NCBI GenBank assembly: GCA_020444325.1
Contig: JAHLLD010000011.1
Coordinates: 62,001-126,000, forward strand
DNA: 64,000 bases
Direction: 5' to 3'
Source: a bacterium
Lineage (GTDB): Bacteria > Bacteroidota > Ignavibacteria > SZUA-365
Part shown: positions 52,054 to 61,042 of the stretch, piece by piece
How the letters are laid out: every line of letters starts with the position of its first letter
Position numbering within the stretch: position 1 is the stretch's first letter
Translations under genes and position numbers: made by a program
The notes under the pieces: generated by a model
The model's input: the letters and a program-made list of their open reading frames with translations, nothing else
Told to the model about the DNA's origin: nothing
The model's database searches: none

Positions 52054-52880
52054 TTTTCGAGATACCTCTCCGTAAGTTTTCTCTTGAGATAATTAAAAGC
52101 TTCTTTGGGAGTATTGCAAGTCTTGAAAAGTCTAAGGTCTGCGCGGCTGATCACGTGCATATCGGCAAGCGCTTCGAAATCGATAATTTTATTCCAGAAG
52201 TCGCCTCCGTAGAGCACGATGAACACTTTTTTCCGCAGTTTCTCGGTCTGCACCAGTGTCAGCACTTCCATGAGCTCATCCATGGTGCCAAAACCACCCG
52301 GGAACACCACGATGGCCTTGCTCGGGTACACGAACCAGAACTTGCGCATAAAGAAATAGTGAAATTCAAAGTTGAGTTCGGGCGGGATGTATGGATTGGA
52401 AAACTGCTCGAACGGCAGACTGATGTTGAGTCCGATGGATTTCGCACCCGCGGCATGCGCGCCACGATTCGCGGCTTCCATGATGCCGGGGCCTCCACCG
52501 GAACAGATGACGAAGCGCTGCTTCTTCAGCGTCAGCGACCATTCGGAAAGCAGACGCGCCAGTTCGACGGCATCTTCGTAATAGCGTGAAGTTTCTACCT
52601 CGCGCTCGGCTTTCTGCAGCTGCTCGAGCAGCGATTTCGGTGTTTCCGTGCGGCTCGAGCGATGGATGGCGTCCAGAACCTCCTGCTTCTCGCGCAGTGC
52701 GTCCTCACGCGATTTCAGGCGGGCGGATCCGAAGAACACGATGGTATCCTGCACCTTGTTGCGCCGCAGCCTGCGGAGAGGCTCGAGGTACTCCGAGAGC
52801 AGGCGTATGGTGCGTGCGTCGGGACTGGTGAGGAATTCGAGATCCTTGTACGCCTTGGTCGGTTCGCTGTGATTGCTCAT
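52050..52880 (-). CDS. LOG family protein (nucleotide phosphoribohydrolase-like)
   Basis: 276 residues. Family motifs VICSGGGPGIMEAANRGA and VVFPGGFGTMDELMEV (PGGxGTxxE) are intact, with FFGSARL at the Rossmann start. LOG proteins cleave nucleoside monophosphates to base and ribose phosphate; a group of this length (with a ~60-residue N-terminal extension) is common in bacteria as TIGR00730-type. Cytoplasmic. Four-base overlap with the SirB1-like gene. Confidence 0.9.
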   Translation of the reverse strand: MSNHSEPTKAYKDLEFLTSPDARTIRLLSEYLEPLRRLRRNKVQDTIVFFGSARLKSREDALREKQEVLDAIHRSSRTETPKSLLEQLQKAEREVETSRYYEDAVELARLLSEWSLTLKKQRFVICSGGGPGIMEAANRGAHAAGAKSIGLNISLPFEQFSNPYIPPELNFEFHYFFMRKFWFVYPSKAIVVFPGGFGTMDELMEVLTLVQTEKLRKKVFIVLYGGDFWNKIIDFEALADMHVISRADLRLFKTCNTPKEAFNYLKRKLTERYLEK

Positions 52881-52912
52881 GTATTACCGCTGCTTGATGA
52901 TGGTTGTTTTGC

Positions 52913-53638
52913 TCAAACGGCCACACTGCCCCCGGTGACGGGAAGCACATGTCCGGTGATATAGGCTGTCCCCTCCGCGAGAAACAGGACGGCATCCGCC
53001 AGATCTTTCGGCGTTCCGTATCGCTGCATGGGGAAACGGGACGCAGGGATGTGATCGATCACTTCTTCGCCGGGGACGATGATGATTCCCGGTGCCACGG
53101 CGTTGACGCGCACCGCGGGAGCGAGCGCTTTGGCCATGCCCCTCGTCAGCATGATGACACCTGCCTTGGAGACATTGTACGGGATATGGCTGTTCCAGGG
53201 CTCATAGCCCCCTGCACTGGCAATGTTTACCACACAGCCCCCCGCCTCACGCAGCAGTCCGATGCAGGACTGCGTCATGAAAAAGTAACTGCGGCAGTTG
53301 ACATTCTGTGTTTCATCCCAGAGCTCAGGTGTCACATCGTCGAAATTCGCCGTCGGAAAAATCCCGGCGTTGTTCACGAGCAGATCGAGCTTCGGAGTGA
53401 AAGAAGCAATCTCCCTGCCGATGCGACGAATTTCCTCCACGTTCTGCAGATCCCCCTGAACTGTGAACACGGTATGTCCCTCAGCACGCAGGGTATCCGC
53501 CGTTTCCTCCATCCCCGCAATCGAGGCATTGGCATGCAGTATCACATCGTACCCCTTCCCCGCCAGCGCGAAGGCGAGCTGCCGGCCAAGCCGCCTGCCC
53601 GATCCCGTGATGAATGCGATACGTGAAGAGGATGCCAT
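52913..53638 (-). CDS. Short-chain dehydrogenase, pteridine-reductase-like
   Basis: 241 residues from ATG 53638; ATG 53662 is possible. Cofactor motif TGSGRRLGRQLA has the Arg pair of pteridine reductase/FolM-type SDRs, NNAGIFPTA follows, the catalytic serine lies in NIASAGGYEP, and YNVSKAG gives YxxxK. APGIIIVPGEE and ITGHVLPVTGGSVAV close it as usual. An NADPH-dependent reductase; the pterin link is tentative. Precedes the LOG gene by 32 bases on the same strand. Confidence 0.8.
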   Translation of the reverse strand: MASSSRIAFITGSGRRLGRQLAFALAGKGYDVILHANASIAGMEETADTLRAEGHTVFTVQGDLQNVEEIRRIGREIASFTPKLDLLVNNAGIFPTANFDDVTPELWDETQNVNCRSYFFMTQSCIGLLREAGGCVVNIASAGGYEPWNSHIPYNVSKAGVIMLTRGMAKALAPAVRVNAVAPGIIIVPGEEVIDHIPASRFPMQRYGTPKDLADAVLFLAEGTAYITGHVLPVTGGSVAV

Positions 53639-53740
53639 CGTTGCGCTCTCAGCGTGATACATCTCTGTAGGGTAAAAAATACAGCAAATGCACACCGTAC
53701 CCAATACGGCAAGACAGGATTAATGCAATTGTAATTCGGG

Positions 53741-54742
53741 TCAGGATTCGACGATAAATGTGCTGCCGTTCCCTTCCGCGGACGAATTCAGACTGTTGCC
53801 GCCATCAGCAAAAGCATGCCGCAGCAATGCGATTCCCCGCCAAGTGTTGCTTCGCGGATCAAGAACGAATGTCGTAAGAAAACCGGCGTTCTTTCCGTCA
53901 CTGTAGAGCGTGTCCCCCACCGAAACCGCGGGGTCGCTTTCTCCGCTGTACGCGATGCTGCAGGGTTTGCGCTGTACCTTGTCGTAACTGTCCAACCTCG
54001 CGATGACCTCCTGCCCGATATAGCAGCCCTTTTCGAAATCCACCGCCTGCGCTGCTCCCGACTCGAGAGGGTTCGCGAGAAGGGACAGCTCATGTCCCAC
54101 GGCCGGAACGAGGTTGTCGACGCGCCAGAGCGTGAATGCCGTGTCACCGATCACAGGTATCCCCATGGCATCTGTAAGCAGGCGCTCGGCATCTGTAAGC
54201 AGGCGCTCGGCGTCTGCGGCGGATGCAGGGTCACAGAGAATGCGGATGCAGCCCCCGCTGACGCTGGAAATATGCAGAAACTGCATATTTGTGTTTCCCA
54301 GGGACTGTTCTGCATGCGAACCCTGCGCAGGAAGATGGACACTGCCCAGTGCGTCTGCATCTCCGCATTGATAGACGGTGTACTGCAGAAGGGAGCTGCT
54401 CACATCTTCATACGTGCAGTCTTCCATGATGGTGTATTTCTCGAGCCAGGTGATGACTTCCTTCGCACGTCCTTCCGACAGCAGGAGAAGGACGTCAGCT
54501 CCCTGAACAACGACGAGCGCGGCATCGATCACCCGGCCTTTCTCATTCGTCAGCAGTGTTTCCCGAACCTGTCCCGCCTGCAGATCACCCACCGGCATCG
54601 TTGTCAGCCTGTGCAGCAGGTCAAGCGTGTCATTCCCCGTGATACGCACAGCCCCGCGGCCATGCTCTTTACAAAGAAAGGCGCCGGAACCGGTCGCCTT
54701 TACTTCGTCATGAATGCGTACAGCAGTGTCATGCGTACTCAT
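53741..54742 (-). CDS. ygfZ: YgfZ/GcvT-like folate-binding protein
   Basis: 333 residues. The diagnostic KGCYIGQE motif lies at 238-245. N-terminus GRGAVRITGNDTLDLLHRLTT (given in part) and LLTNEKGRVIDAALVV are GcvT/YgfZ-like, and RVDNLVPAVGHEL precedes the motif. YgfZ helps make or repair certain iron-sulfur proteins using folate. Two oddities: residues 151-159 (around NMQFLHIS) are encoded by a palindromic repeat found elsewhere between genes, and residues 177-190 are a perfect seven-residue duplication (DAERLLT twice). Both lie in the variable region before the motif, so function is probably kept. Start overlaps pyrD's stop by four bases. Confidence 0.85.
   Translation of the reverse strand: MSTHDTAVRIHDEVKATGSGAFLCKEHGRGAVRITGNDTLDLLHRLTTMPVGDLQAGQVRETLLTNEKGRVIDAALVVVQGADVLLLLSEGRAKEVITWLEKYTIMEDCTYEDVSSSLLQYTVYQCGDADALGSVHLPAQGSHAEQSLGNTNMQFLHISSVSGGCIRILCDPASAADAERLLTDAERLLTDAMGIPVIGDTAFTLWRVDNLVPAVGHELSLLANPLESGAAQAVDFEKGCYIGQEVIARLDSYDKVQRKPCSIAYSGESDPAVSVGDTLYSDGKNAGFLTTFVLDPRSNTWRGIALLRHAFADGGNSLNSSAEGNGSTFIVES
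54173..54214. repeat. In-frame 21-bp tandem duplication inside ygfZ
   Basis: Two adjacent 21-base copies (core GGCATCTGTAAGCAGGCGCT) encode DAERLLT twice on the minus strand. A third, diverged start of the unit follows (GGCGTCTG). Recent slippage product. Confidence 0.85.
54268..54290. repeat. TATGCA palindrome, copy 7, inside the ygfZ coding region
   Basis: Longest single copy: ten-base perfect arms AAATATGCAG and CTGCATATTT around AAA. In the minus-strand reading frame it encodes the segment around MQFLHI without disturbing the gene. All other copies are between genes. Confidence 0.9.
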
Positions 54743-55701
54743 GCCTGTTCCTTTTCCATCGCTTTGACAAAACCCGGAGCGGCCACGCCTGCATCGATCT
54801 GCAGTCCGCCGACCAGCTCCTGTATGTCCTCAACACCCTGCTCCCTGCAGAATGTTTCCATGCCGTGGATGATTTTCACCGCGGCATCGGGATCACGGAA
54901 GCTTGCAGTACCAACCTGTATGGCGGAGGCCCCGACCAGAAGGAACTCGATGGCGTCCTGCCAGGTGGTAATTCCTCCGATGCCGATGATGGGGATTTTC
55001 ACCGCACTGTACACCTGAAACACCTTGGCGAGCGCTACGGGTTTAATGGCGGGACCACTGAGTCCGCCGGTAATCGTCGACAGTACGGGACGACGCGTCC
55101 GTATGTTCACGGCCATGCCGACCAGCGTATTGATAAGCGACACCGCATCCGCGCCTTCAGCCTCACAGGCCTTCGCAAAATCCGCGATATGCGTCACATT
55201 TGGCGTGAGCTTGATAATCAATGTGCGTTTCGTGCGCTTGCGAAGCTCCCGGGTGATCGTCTCGGTCATGTCGCAGCGGGTGCCGAAATTGAGTCCACCC
55301 TCTTTCACATTGGGGCACGAAACATTGATCTCGTAGGCCTCGATTCCGTCCTCATCCTCGAGCCGTTCCAGGATATCGATGTATTCGTCCGTACTGCTGG
55401 CGGCGATGTTGACGATGATTGACGTGTCGAGTTTGCGAAGGAAAGGCAGTTTGTCGGCGATGAAGGCGTCGATACCCACATTGGCGAGTCCGATGGAGTT
55501 CAGCATGCCCGCGGGCGTTTCCGCGATGCGCGTCGGAGCGTTGCCCTGCCGGGGCAGCCAGCTGACGGATTTCGTCACGATGCCGCCGAGTGCATTCACA
55601 TCGGTGTAGGGCGCAGCTTCATTGCCATAGCCGAAGGTCCCGGAAGCGACGAGGACCCGGTTCTTCAGATGCATGCTGCCGAGGGAGTATGAGGTATTCA
55701 T
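54739..55701 (-). CDS. pyrD: Dihydroorotate dehydrogenase, catalytic subunit (class 1B)
   Basis: 320 residues from ATG 55701, which overlaps the pyrK stop. FMN barrel of class 1: VLVASGTFGYG, the long loop TKSVSWLPRQGNAPTRIAE in part, NSIGLANVG and EINVSCPNVKEGG with the likely catalytic Cys129, then LIIKLTPNVTHI, LINTLVGMAV and GIGGITTWQDAIEFLLVGASAIQVGTA in part. The missing quinone site and the adjacent electron-transfer gene pyrK mark it as type 1B, which uses NAD+. Fourth step of pyrimidine synthesis, in the cytoplasm. It sits in a run of TPR lipoprotein, pyrK, pyrD and ygfZ. Confidence 0.95.
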   Translation of the reverse strand: MNTSYSLGSMHLKNRVLVASGTFGYGNEAAPYTDVNALGGIVTKSVSWLPRQGNAPTRIAETPAGMLNSIGLANVGIDAFIADKLPFLRKLDTSIIVNIAASSTDEYIDILERLEDEDGIEAYEINVSCPNVKEGGLNFGTRCDMTETITRELRKRTKRTLIIKLTPNVTHIADFAKACEAEGADAVSLINTLVGMAVNIRTRRPVLSTITGGLSGPAIKPVALAKVFQVYSAVKIPIIGIGGITTWQDAIEFLLVGASAIQVGTASFRDPDAAVKIIHGMETFCREQGVEDIQELVGGLQIDAGVAAPGFVKAMEKEQA

Positions 55702-56486
55702 GCGTGATGATGCTCGTGGAATATGATATCGTTGGAATCGAAACATGGTCCGTCAGTGCAGACAAGCGAATACTTTCGTTCGCCTTCATGCTTTTCTATC
55801 GGACAACCCTGGCAGATGCCGATGCCGCAAGCCATTTCAGACTCCAGGGACAGTTCGCAGGGCAGCTGCTTCTCACGTGCATATTCCTGCGTCGCCTTCA
55901 GCATGGGATTGGGACCGCAGGCGAAAATCATCGGCCGATCGATCTCGTGCGCTGAGAGATACTCGTCAAGACATGCGATGACGGTACCGTGATGGCCCTC
56001 GCTCCCGTCATCGGTCGCGACCTCGAGATTGGTGAGTCCGTCACGAACGACGCGCGCCGTCGTACGGGCTCCGAGAAATGTGATGACGGGGATTTCCCGC
56101 CGCTGCAGCTCAGCCGTCAGATACGGAAATGGCGCGACACCAATGCCGCCAGCCACAATAATCGCGGTTCCGAAGTCTTTTTCGTATCCGAAGGTGTTGC
56201 CAAGGGGACCGACGACGCCGATATGATCACCCACGCGTTTTTGCGCAAGAATGTGCGTGCCCTTTCCGAGCAGCGAAAACAGAATTTCACATTCTTCACC
56301 TTCAACGCGGGAAATGCTGTAGGGACGGCGCAGCAGTGGCTCCACCGCTTCGCTTGTAAGGATGTTCATGAACTGACCGGGCTTGAGCCGGGCGGCCAGT
56401 TCCGGACTGTGGAAGCGCAGGGCATAGGTTTCTTCGGCTACCTGTGCGATCGATGTCACTTCCAGGTCGGCATTGATCAGGGACAT
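55698..56486 (-). CDS. pyrK: Dihydroorotate dehydrogenase electron-transfer subunit
   Basis: 262 residues from ATG 56486; the frame runs further up, opposite the TPR gene end, without any ribosome site. FAD domain with RRPYSISRVE (RxYS motif), NAD domain with AIIVAGGIGVAPFPYL, and a C-terminal 2Fe-2S site of four cysteines (ACGIGICQGC, then C..GPCF). It passes electrons from PyrD to NAD+. One base separates it from the preceding TPR gene and its stop overlaps the pyrD start, so all are one transcript. Confidence 0.95.
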   Translation of the reverse strand: MSLINADLEVTSIAQVAEETYALRFHSPELAARLKPGQFMNILTSEAVEPLLRRPYSISRVEGEECEILFSLLGKGTHILAQKRVGDHIGVVGPLGNTFGYEKDFGTAIIVAGGIGVAPFPYLTAELQRREIPVITFLGARTTARVVRDGLTNLEVATDDGSEGHHGTVIACLDEYLSAHEIDRPMIFACGPNPMLKATQEYAREKQLPCELSLESEMACGIGICQGCPIEKHEGERKYSLVCTDGPCFDSNDIIFHEHHHA

Positions 56487-56487
56487 G

Positions 56488-59013
56488 CTATTTTCTCTCG
56501 ATAGGGACAGGTGGGGTAAGCCGGCGAAGCGTGTCGCCGGGCAGATTCTGCGGATCGATACTGTCGGGGTTGGGGCGCACGGATGGACGCGATTTCGGTG
56601 TCTGTTCTTCGCCGGATTCCTCTCCACCATCTTCGTCAGGCGGTGTGCTGCCCGGGAGGCGCAGCGGGAAGTCCTTATCCTTGGTCGGATCGACCTGCTT
56701 TTCTTCCGTGCGTACGGAGTCACGGCGCAGACGCAATTCCTCATCAAGTAACGGATTCTGATAGCGGCGCTCGATGCGCTTGCGCTCTTCCTCGGCCTTG
56801 CGCTTGCGCTCCGCTTCACGCGCAGCGTCAATTTTTTCCTGCTCCGCCCGGCGCTTGGCACCTTCTATAGCCTCAAGGATTTCATGGCCACGCTTGGAAT
56901 ACGGTGAATTCGGATGCTCTTTCACCATCTCCTTGTACATGGCGAGCGCCTCCTCACCTCGGTTCTCCTCGTACAGCATGGCGATGGCGAGCTGCGCACG
57001 CAGGGCGATCTCGGAATTCGGATAATCCGCCATGACCTGTTTCATCATGGCAATGCCCTGTTGACGATTTCCATTCTCCAGCACATCTGCAGCAGCGTCG
57101 TACGCTTCCTGCGCGATGGCGGTGGAATCTTTCGGCAGCGGCATGCCGCGCAGCTCCATGATGCTGTGTGCGTAGGGACTGGTGGGATAATTCCCGACGA
57201 GTTGATCCTCGAATTGCCGTGCTCCTTCTTCGTTCCCCGTGTTGCGCTCAATCGCTGCCATCGTATACAGCGCCTGGGGCCGCAGGGAATCACTGAGGTT
57301 CCCGTCAAAAGCTTTCTGATAGTACCATCGGGCGGAATCGACATTCTCGATGCGGTCGTACATCTGCCATCCCATTTCCATCTGCAGCGAGGCGATGACA
57401 CGCCGGAGGGAATCCGGGTTGACTTTGGTCAGGTCGACGCGCCGGTACTCCGGTCCCGCCGCCTTCATCGCACCCTGCGTGTTCTGCAATCCCGCAGCCA
57501 TGGCCGCCTGCTGTTTTTCCAGCTCCATTTCCCAGGGATTGACCCGGCCGGTATTACGGCCATGGGGACGGCGACGGCGGAAACGCTCCGCCATGCGCTG
57601 CTCATCGGTCATGTTTTTTTCATCCACGCCTTCGGCGATCTTTTTCTCGCGATCCAGCGAATCGGCGATGACCTTGAGACTGTCGCGCACTCGCAGCGAA
57701 TCCGGATTCAGAGCAAAAAACAGCGTGGTGTCTTTCATCGAAATCTGGTTACGCAGCTTGCGGTAATCGCCAAAGATTTTCTCCTTCACTTCCCCTTTTC
57801 GAGCGGATTCCACACCCGGGAACGCGAGTTTCGCCTGACTGTAATTCTCGTAAGCATTGTCATAATCTTCGACATCATACTCGTAGATCCGACCCATTTC
57901 GTAGAAGGCGTCCGCCGCCTCGGCGGTGCCGGAGAACGTGGTATCCACGAACGTATACTGCTCGAGAGCAGCATCAAAGGCATCGGCAGCGAGACTGTCG
58001 TCGACGTCGAGGTAGCGCTCGTGGTACGCATAGTACAGGTGGGCGATCTCGAGCTGAATTTTCGCGTCATAGTCGAGGTATTGCGGATTCTCGAGCATAT
58101 TGATCAGCGTATTGCTCGCATCGTCGAGGTCACCGCTCATGCGTGTGAGCTTCGCGTAATTCAGCTCTGCGATGAACGCCAGATCCGTCGACGGGTCGAG
58201 CCTGAAAATATCACTGTATGCTTTGGCCGCCTTTTCGGTCTCTCCGAGCCGCTCATACTCACGGGCGAGCGAGAGCTGTACCTGGAGAAGTTCATCGCGG
58301 TCCGCCGCAAACGTCACGGCTTCTTCGTAATCCGCGACAGCCTGGGCGCGATTCCCCTGCAGCAGATGCATTTTCCCGAGTTCATAGTAGGCGAGGGAAG
58401 CGACATCGGCCTCTTCCTCCTCGATCGCAACTTCCACGGCCCTGTTCAGTGTGATTTCCGCCTTTTCGTAATCCTCCAGCATGGTATACGACATCCCCAG
58501 CCAGAGAATGGCTTCCGGAACGAGGTCGCTGTCGGGATACCTGTCAAGCAGTTCCTGGAACTTCCGTTCGGCACGCAGCGGCTCTTTTTTATAGTAGTAG
58601 CTCTTCCCGATAAGCAGCAGCGAGTTGTCTACCCACTTGCTCTTGGGATAGTTGATCAGGATGCGGGAGCATTTTTCGATCACTTTGTCGAGAAGCACGA
58701 TGGCGGAGGAAGGCACGCTGCCCTGCTCCATGGCCATGTCTCGTTGGATCTGCTTGCGCTGTGCCTCCGGCATCCCTTCGGGGATTTCGACCTGCGTCGC
58801 CTGTGCCGCATGCTGCGGATCAATCGAGCGCTCATTGCGGCGCTGCTTGATCTCGTCCTCAGCCTGCTCGAAAGTCCGGATCGCATTGTAATAGGTGTTG
58901 AAATACCCCGTTGCGTTCTGCCAGCGCGTATCGACAAAATCCCACACTGCGCAGCCCTGGAAAAACAGCACAGTGAGAAGGAGCAGTGGTATGAATCGAG
59001 CGTGTGATTTCAC
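56488..59013 (-). CDS. Large TPR lipoprotein, possible SprE/PorW-like T9SS factor
   Basis: 841 residues. Lipobox FFQGC (Cys21). The mature start (WQNATGYFNTYYNAIRTF) recalls the N..aHYN.yFN opening of SprE/PorW, the T9SS lipoproteins of about 600-870 residues with TPRs; this is suggestive only. TPR pairs cover about 110-400 and 540-740 (for example SLLLIGKSYYYKKEPLRAERKF, in part; ELGKMHLLQGNRAQAVADY; SLAREYERLGETEKA). The middle (about 430-530) is charged and rich in Arg. The C-terminal 100 residues are a basic coiled coil (AEQEKIDAAREAERKRKAEE) then a Pro/Asp/Glu-rich tail. Expected in the envelope. Alternatively a BamD-like or general scaffold protein. Leads the pyrK-pyrD-ygfZ run. Confidence 0.75.
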   Translation of the reverse strand: MKSHARFIPLLLLTVLFFQGCAVWDFVDTRWQNATGYFNTYYNAIRTFEQAEDEIKQRRNERSIDPQHAAQATQVEIPEGMPEAQRKQIQRDMAMEQGSVPSSAIVLLDKVIEKCSRILINYPKSKWVDNSLLLIGKSYYYKKEPLRAERKFQELLDRYPDSDLVPEAILWLGMSYTMLEDYEKAEITLNRAVEVAIEEEEADVASLAYYELGKMHLLQGNRAQAVADYEEAVTFAADRDELLQVQLSLAREYERLGETEKAAKAYSDIFRLDPSTDLAFIAELNYAKLTRMSGDLDDASNTLINMLENPQYLDYDAKIQLEIAHLYYAYHERYLDVDDSLAADAFDAALEQYTFVDTTFSGTAEAADAFYEMGRIYEYDVEDYDNAYENYSQAKLAFPGVESARKGEVKEKIFGDYRKLRNQISMKDTTLFFALNPDSLRVRDSLKVIADSLDREKKIAEGVDEKNMTDEQRMAERFRRRRPHGRNTGRVNPWEMELEKQQAAMAAGLQNTQGAMKAAGPEYRRVDLTKVNPDSLRRVIASLQMEMGWQMYDRIENVDSARWYYQKAFDGNLSDSLRPQALYTMAAIERNTGNEEGARQFEDQLVGNYPTSPYAHSIMELRGMPLPKDSTAIAQEAYDAAADVLENGNRQQGIAMMKQVMADYPNSEIALRAQLAIAMLYEENRGEEALAMYKEMVKEHPNSPYSKRGHEILEAIEGAKRRAEQEKIDAAREAERKRKAEEERKRIERRYQNPLLDEELRLRRDSVRTEEKQVDPTKDKDFPLRLPGSTPPDEDGGEESGEEQTPKSRPSVRPNPDSIDPQNLPGDTLRRLTPPVPIERK

Positions 59014-59167
59014 GTATGGACAATCAGTATTTTCAACATCGTCGCAACGGAAAAATTAGCCGCCGTACGCGCAGAAAAACAAGTCAGAACAAAATACGGC
59101 ATTCCCGAAGCCCTGACAACCGTCAGCCTGCCGTTCCCGGGACGTGGTCTGCTCGAACGGGGCGAAC

Positions 59168-60292
59168 TCAGGGCTGGTTGAGAATCCTCTGATAGAATTC
59201 CTCGTACAGCGGCACAATTTTGTTTTTCTCAAACACTTCCACCGCTCGTCTGCGGGCGGCCTGGGAGAATGCCCGGTACTTGGCGTCGTTCGTGAACAGT
59301 TCAATGGCATACCGCGCCATGCGGTCAGTATCGCCGATTTCCGCGATATACCCGGTTTCCGCATGGAGATTGACCTCGGGGATACCACCGATACTGGTGG
59401 AAATCACCGGCAGACCGCAGCTCATCGCCTCGAGGGCGGAGAGGCCAAAGCTTTCGGACTGGCTGGGAAGGATGAACAGATCAGAGGCGGCGAGGATGTC
59501 CACGAGTGCATCCTGTTTCCCGAGAAAACGCACGTCATCGAGGATATGCAACTCCCGGCACAGGGTTTCTGCCTCCGAACGGTCGGGACCATCGCCGATG
59601 AGCAGCAGCTTTGCCGGCAGTTGCTCGCGCACGCGCGCGAATGTCCGAATGACGTCAGGCACCCGCTTCACCGCCCGGAAGTTCGAGGTGTGCACCATGA
59701 CTTTTTCCCCGTTCGGTGCAAACAGCTCACGGTACTTGCAGGCTTCCCGTGGCGCGTACACATCCGTATCGATGAAGTTCGGAATCGTTTCGATTTCCTT
59801 GTCGAGCTGATAGGTCGCCAGCGTTTTGTCCCGCAGAAAACGGGAGACCGCGGTCACCCCGTCGCTGTTTTCCAGCGTGAAACGCATCAGCGGCAGGAAC
59901 GTGGGTTCGAGTCCCACGAGCGTCGAATCCGTCCCATGCAGCGTGGTTACCGTCTTGATATTGTTCTGACCCAGGATCTGGCGCGCCAGGTAGGCGCTTA
60001 CTGCGTGAGGGATGGCGTAATGCATGTGCAGGATGTCGAGCTGCTGGTACTGCGTGACTTCCACGAGCTTGCTCGTGAGCGCGAGCGTATACATATCGAA
60101 TTCAAACAGCGGATACTTGGCCATCTCCACGTCGTGGAAATACACACGGTCGTGGAAATGTTCGAGCCGGAAGGGCCTGTCATAGGTGACGAAATGAACC
60201 TCATGTCCCCTGTCCGCCAGTGCAAGCCCCAGTTCCGTTGCGACGACGCCGCTGCCACCGAAAGTGGGATAACAGGTAATGCCTATTTTCAT
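59168..60292 (-). CDS. bshA: N-acetyl-alpha-D-glucosaminyl L-malate synthase
   Basis: 374 residues from ATG 60292 (MKIGITCYPTFGGSGVVATELG is the characteristic BshA start, given here whole-family typical in its GGSGVVATEL core). GT-B fold family 4: HMHYAIPHAVSAYLA, TTLHGTDSTLVG, IPNFIDTDVY, MVHTSNFRAVKR and the donor-site motif SQSESFGLSALEAMSCG (Ex7E). It joins UDP-GlcNAc and L-malate, the first step of bacillithiol. The other bsh genes are not in this window. Diverges from the YigZ-family gene over 68 bases. Confidence 0.92.
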   Translation of the reverse strand: MKIGITCYPTFGGSGVVATELGLALADRGHEVHFVTYDRPFRLEHFHDRVYFHDVEMAKYPLFEFDMYTLALTSKLVEVTQYQQLDILHMHYAIPHAVSAYLARQILGQNNIKTVTTLHGTDSTLVGLEPTFLPLMRFTLENSDGVTAVSRFLRDKTLATYQLDKEIETIPNFIDTDVYAPREACKYRELFAPNGEKVMVHTSNFRAVKRVPDVIRTFARVREQLPAKLLLIGDGPDRSEAETLCRELHILDDVRFLGKQDALVDILAASDLFILPSQSESFGLSALEAMSCGLPVISTSIGGIPEVNLHAETGYIAEIGDTDRMARYAIELFTNDAKYRAFSQAARRRAVEVFEKNKIVPLYEEFYQRILNQP

Positions 60293-60360
60293 GGCTGGGA
60301 GAGCTCCCCTGTATTGCGTAACTTCGTTCAGATGATTGTGTGTTTCACCATGCGCCGCCA

Positions 60361-61020
60361 ATGAAACAGACCACGCCGCCAGAGAATGTACCGCAACGCG
60401 ATGAATCGCATCGCGAGGATGACAGCTATCGGACCATTGCCGAACGCAGGGAAACTGAAATCAAAATACTGGGTTCGCGTTTCTTATCCTATGCCATTCC
60501 TGCCGACTCGGGTGAGGACTTCATCGCAGCGCTCGAAGCACTGCGGAAGGAGCATTACAACGCCACGCATCACTGTTTCGGCTACCGCGTGGGATATGAG
60601 GGGGATGACTTCCGCTACAGTGATGACGGGGAACCCAGTGGCACCGCGGGCAAGCGCATTCTCGGCGCGATAGACCGGAAAGAATTGACCGATTGCGGTA
60701 TCGTGGTCGTGCGCTATTTCGGAGGAACGAAGCTCGGGGTCGGGGGACTCGCCCGCGCGTACACCGACGCCGCCGATGAGGTGCTGAATGCCTGCCGCAT
60801 CGAAACGCGCTATCATCTCGCGCAGCTCACACTCACCTTCCCGTACGACATGACCAGCCAGGTGCATCACGTGCTCGAGATGCATGGAGTGGATGTCCTC
60901 GACCGCCGCTACCTCGAAGCGACGTCGTATGATATCGCTGTGCGCCTGTCGCTGCGCGATCGCCTGCTGAACGATCTCGATGATTTCACCCAGCGCAGTA
61001 CGGTAGTCAAAACCACCTGA
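60361..61020 (+). CDS. YigZ/IMPACT family (UPF0029) protein
   Basis: 219 residues from ATG 60361. Typical motifs: SRFLSYAIPA, HHCFGYRVG, YSDDGEPSGTAGKRIL and VVVRYFGGTKLGVGGLARAY, then a C-terminal ferredoxin-like DUF1949 domain (LTLTFPYDMTSQVHHVLE). IMPACT-family proteins are linked to translation control in eukaryotes; the bacterial role is not settled. Length usual for the family. Ends 22 bases from the convergent helicase gene. Confidence 0.9.
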   Translation: MKQTTPPENVPQRDESHREDDSYRTIAERRETEIKILGSRFLSYAIPADSGEDFIAALEALRKEHYNATHHCFGYRVGYEGDDFRYSDDGEPSGTAGKRILGAIDRKELTDCGIVVVRYFGGTKLGVGGLARAYTDAADEVLNACRIETRYHLAQLTLTFPYDMTSQVHHVLEMHGVDVLDRRYLEATSYDIAVRLSLRDRLLNDLDDFTQRSTVVKTT

Positions 61021-61042
61021 TTCCCGTTCCCGGGACCCCTCC

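Noticed and set aside
53816-55018. 400-codon open frame on the plus strand
   Set aside because: Antisense to ygfZ and pyrD; no recognisable domain.
56914-59007. 697-codon open frame on the plus strand
   Set aside because: Lies exactly opposite the TPR lipoprotein gene, has no signal, motif or ribosome site, and its composition is that of an antisense shadow.
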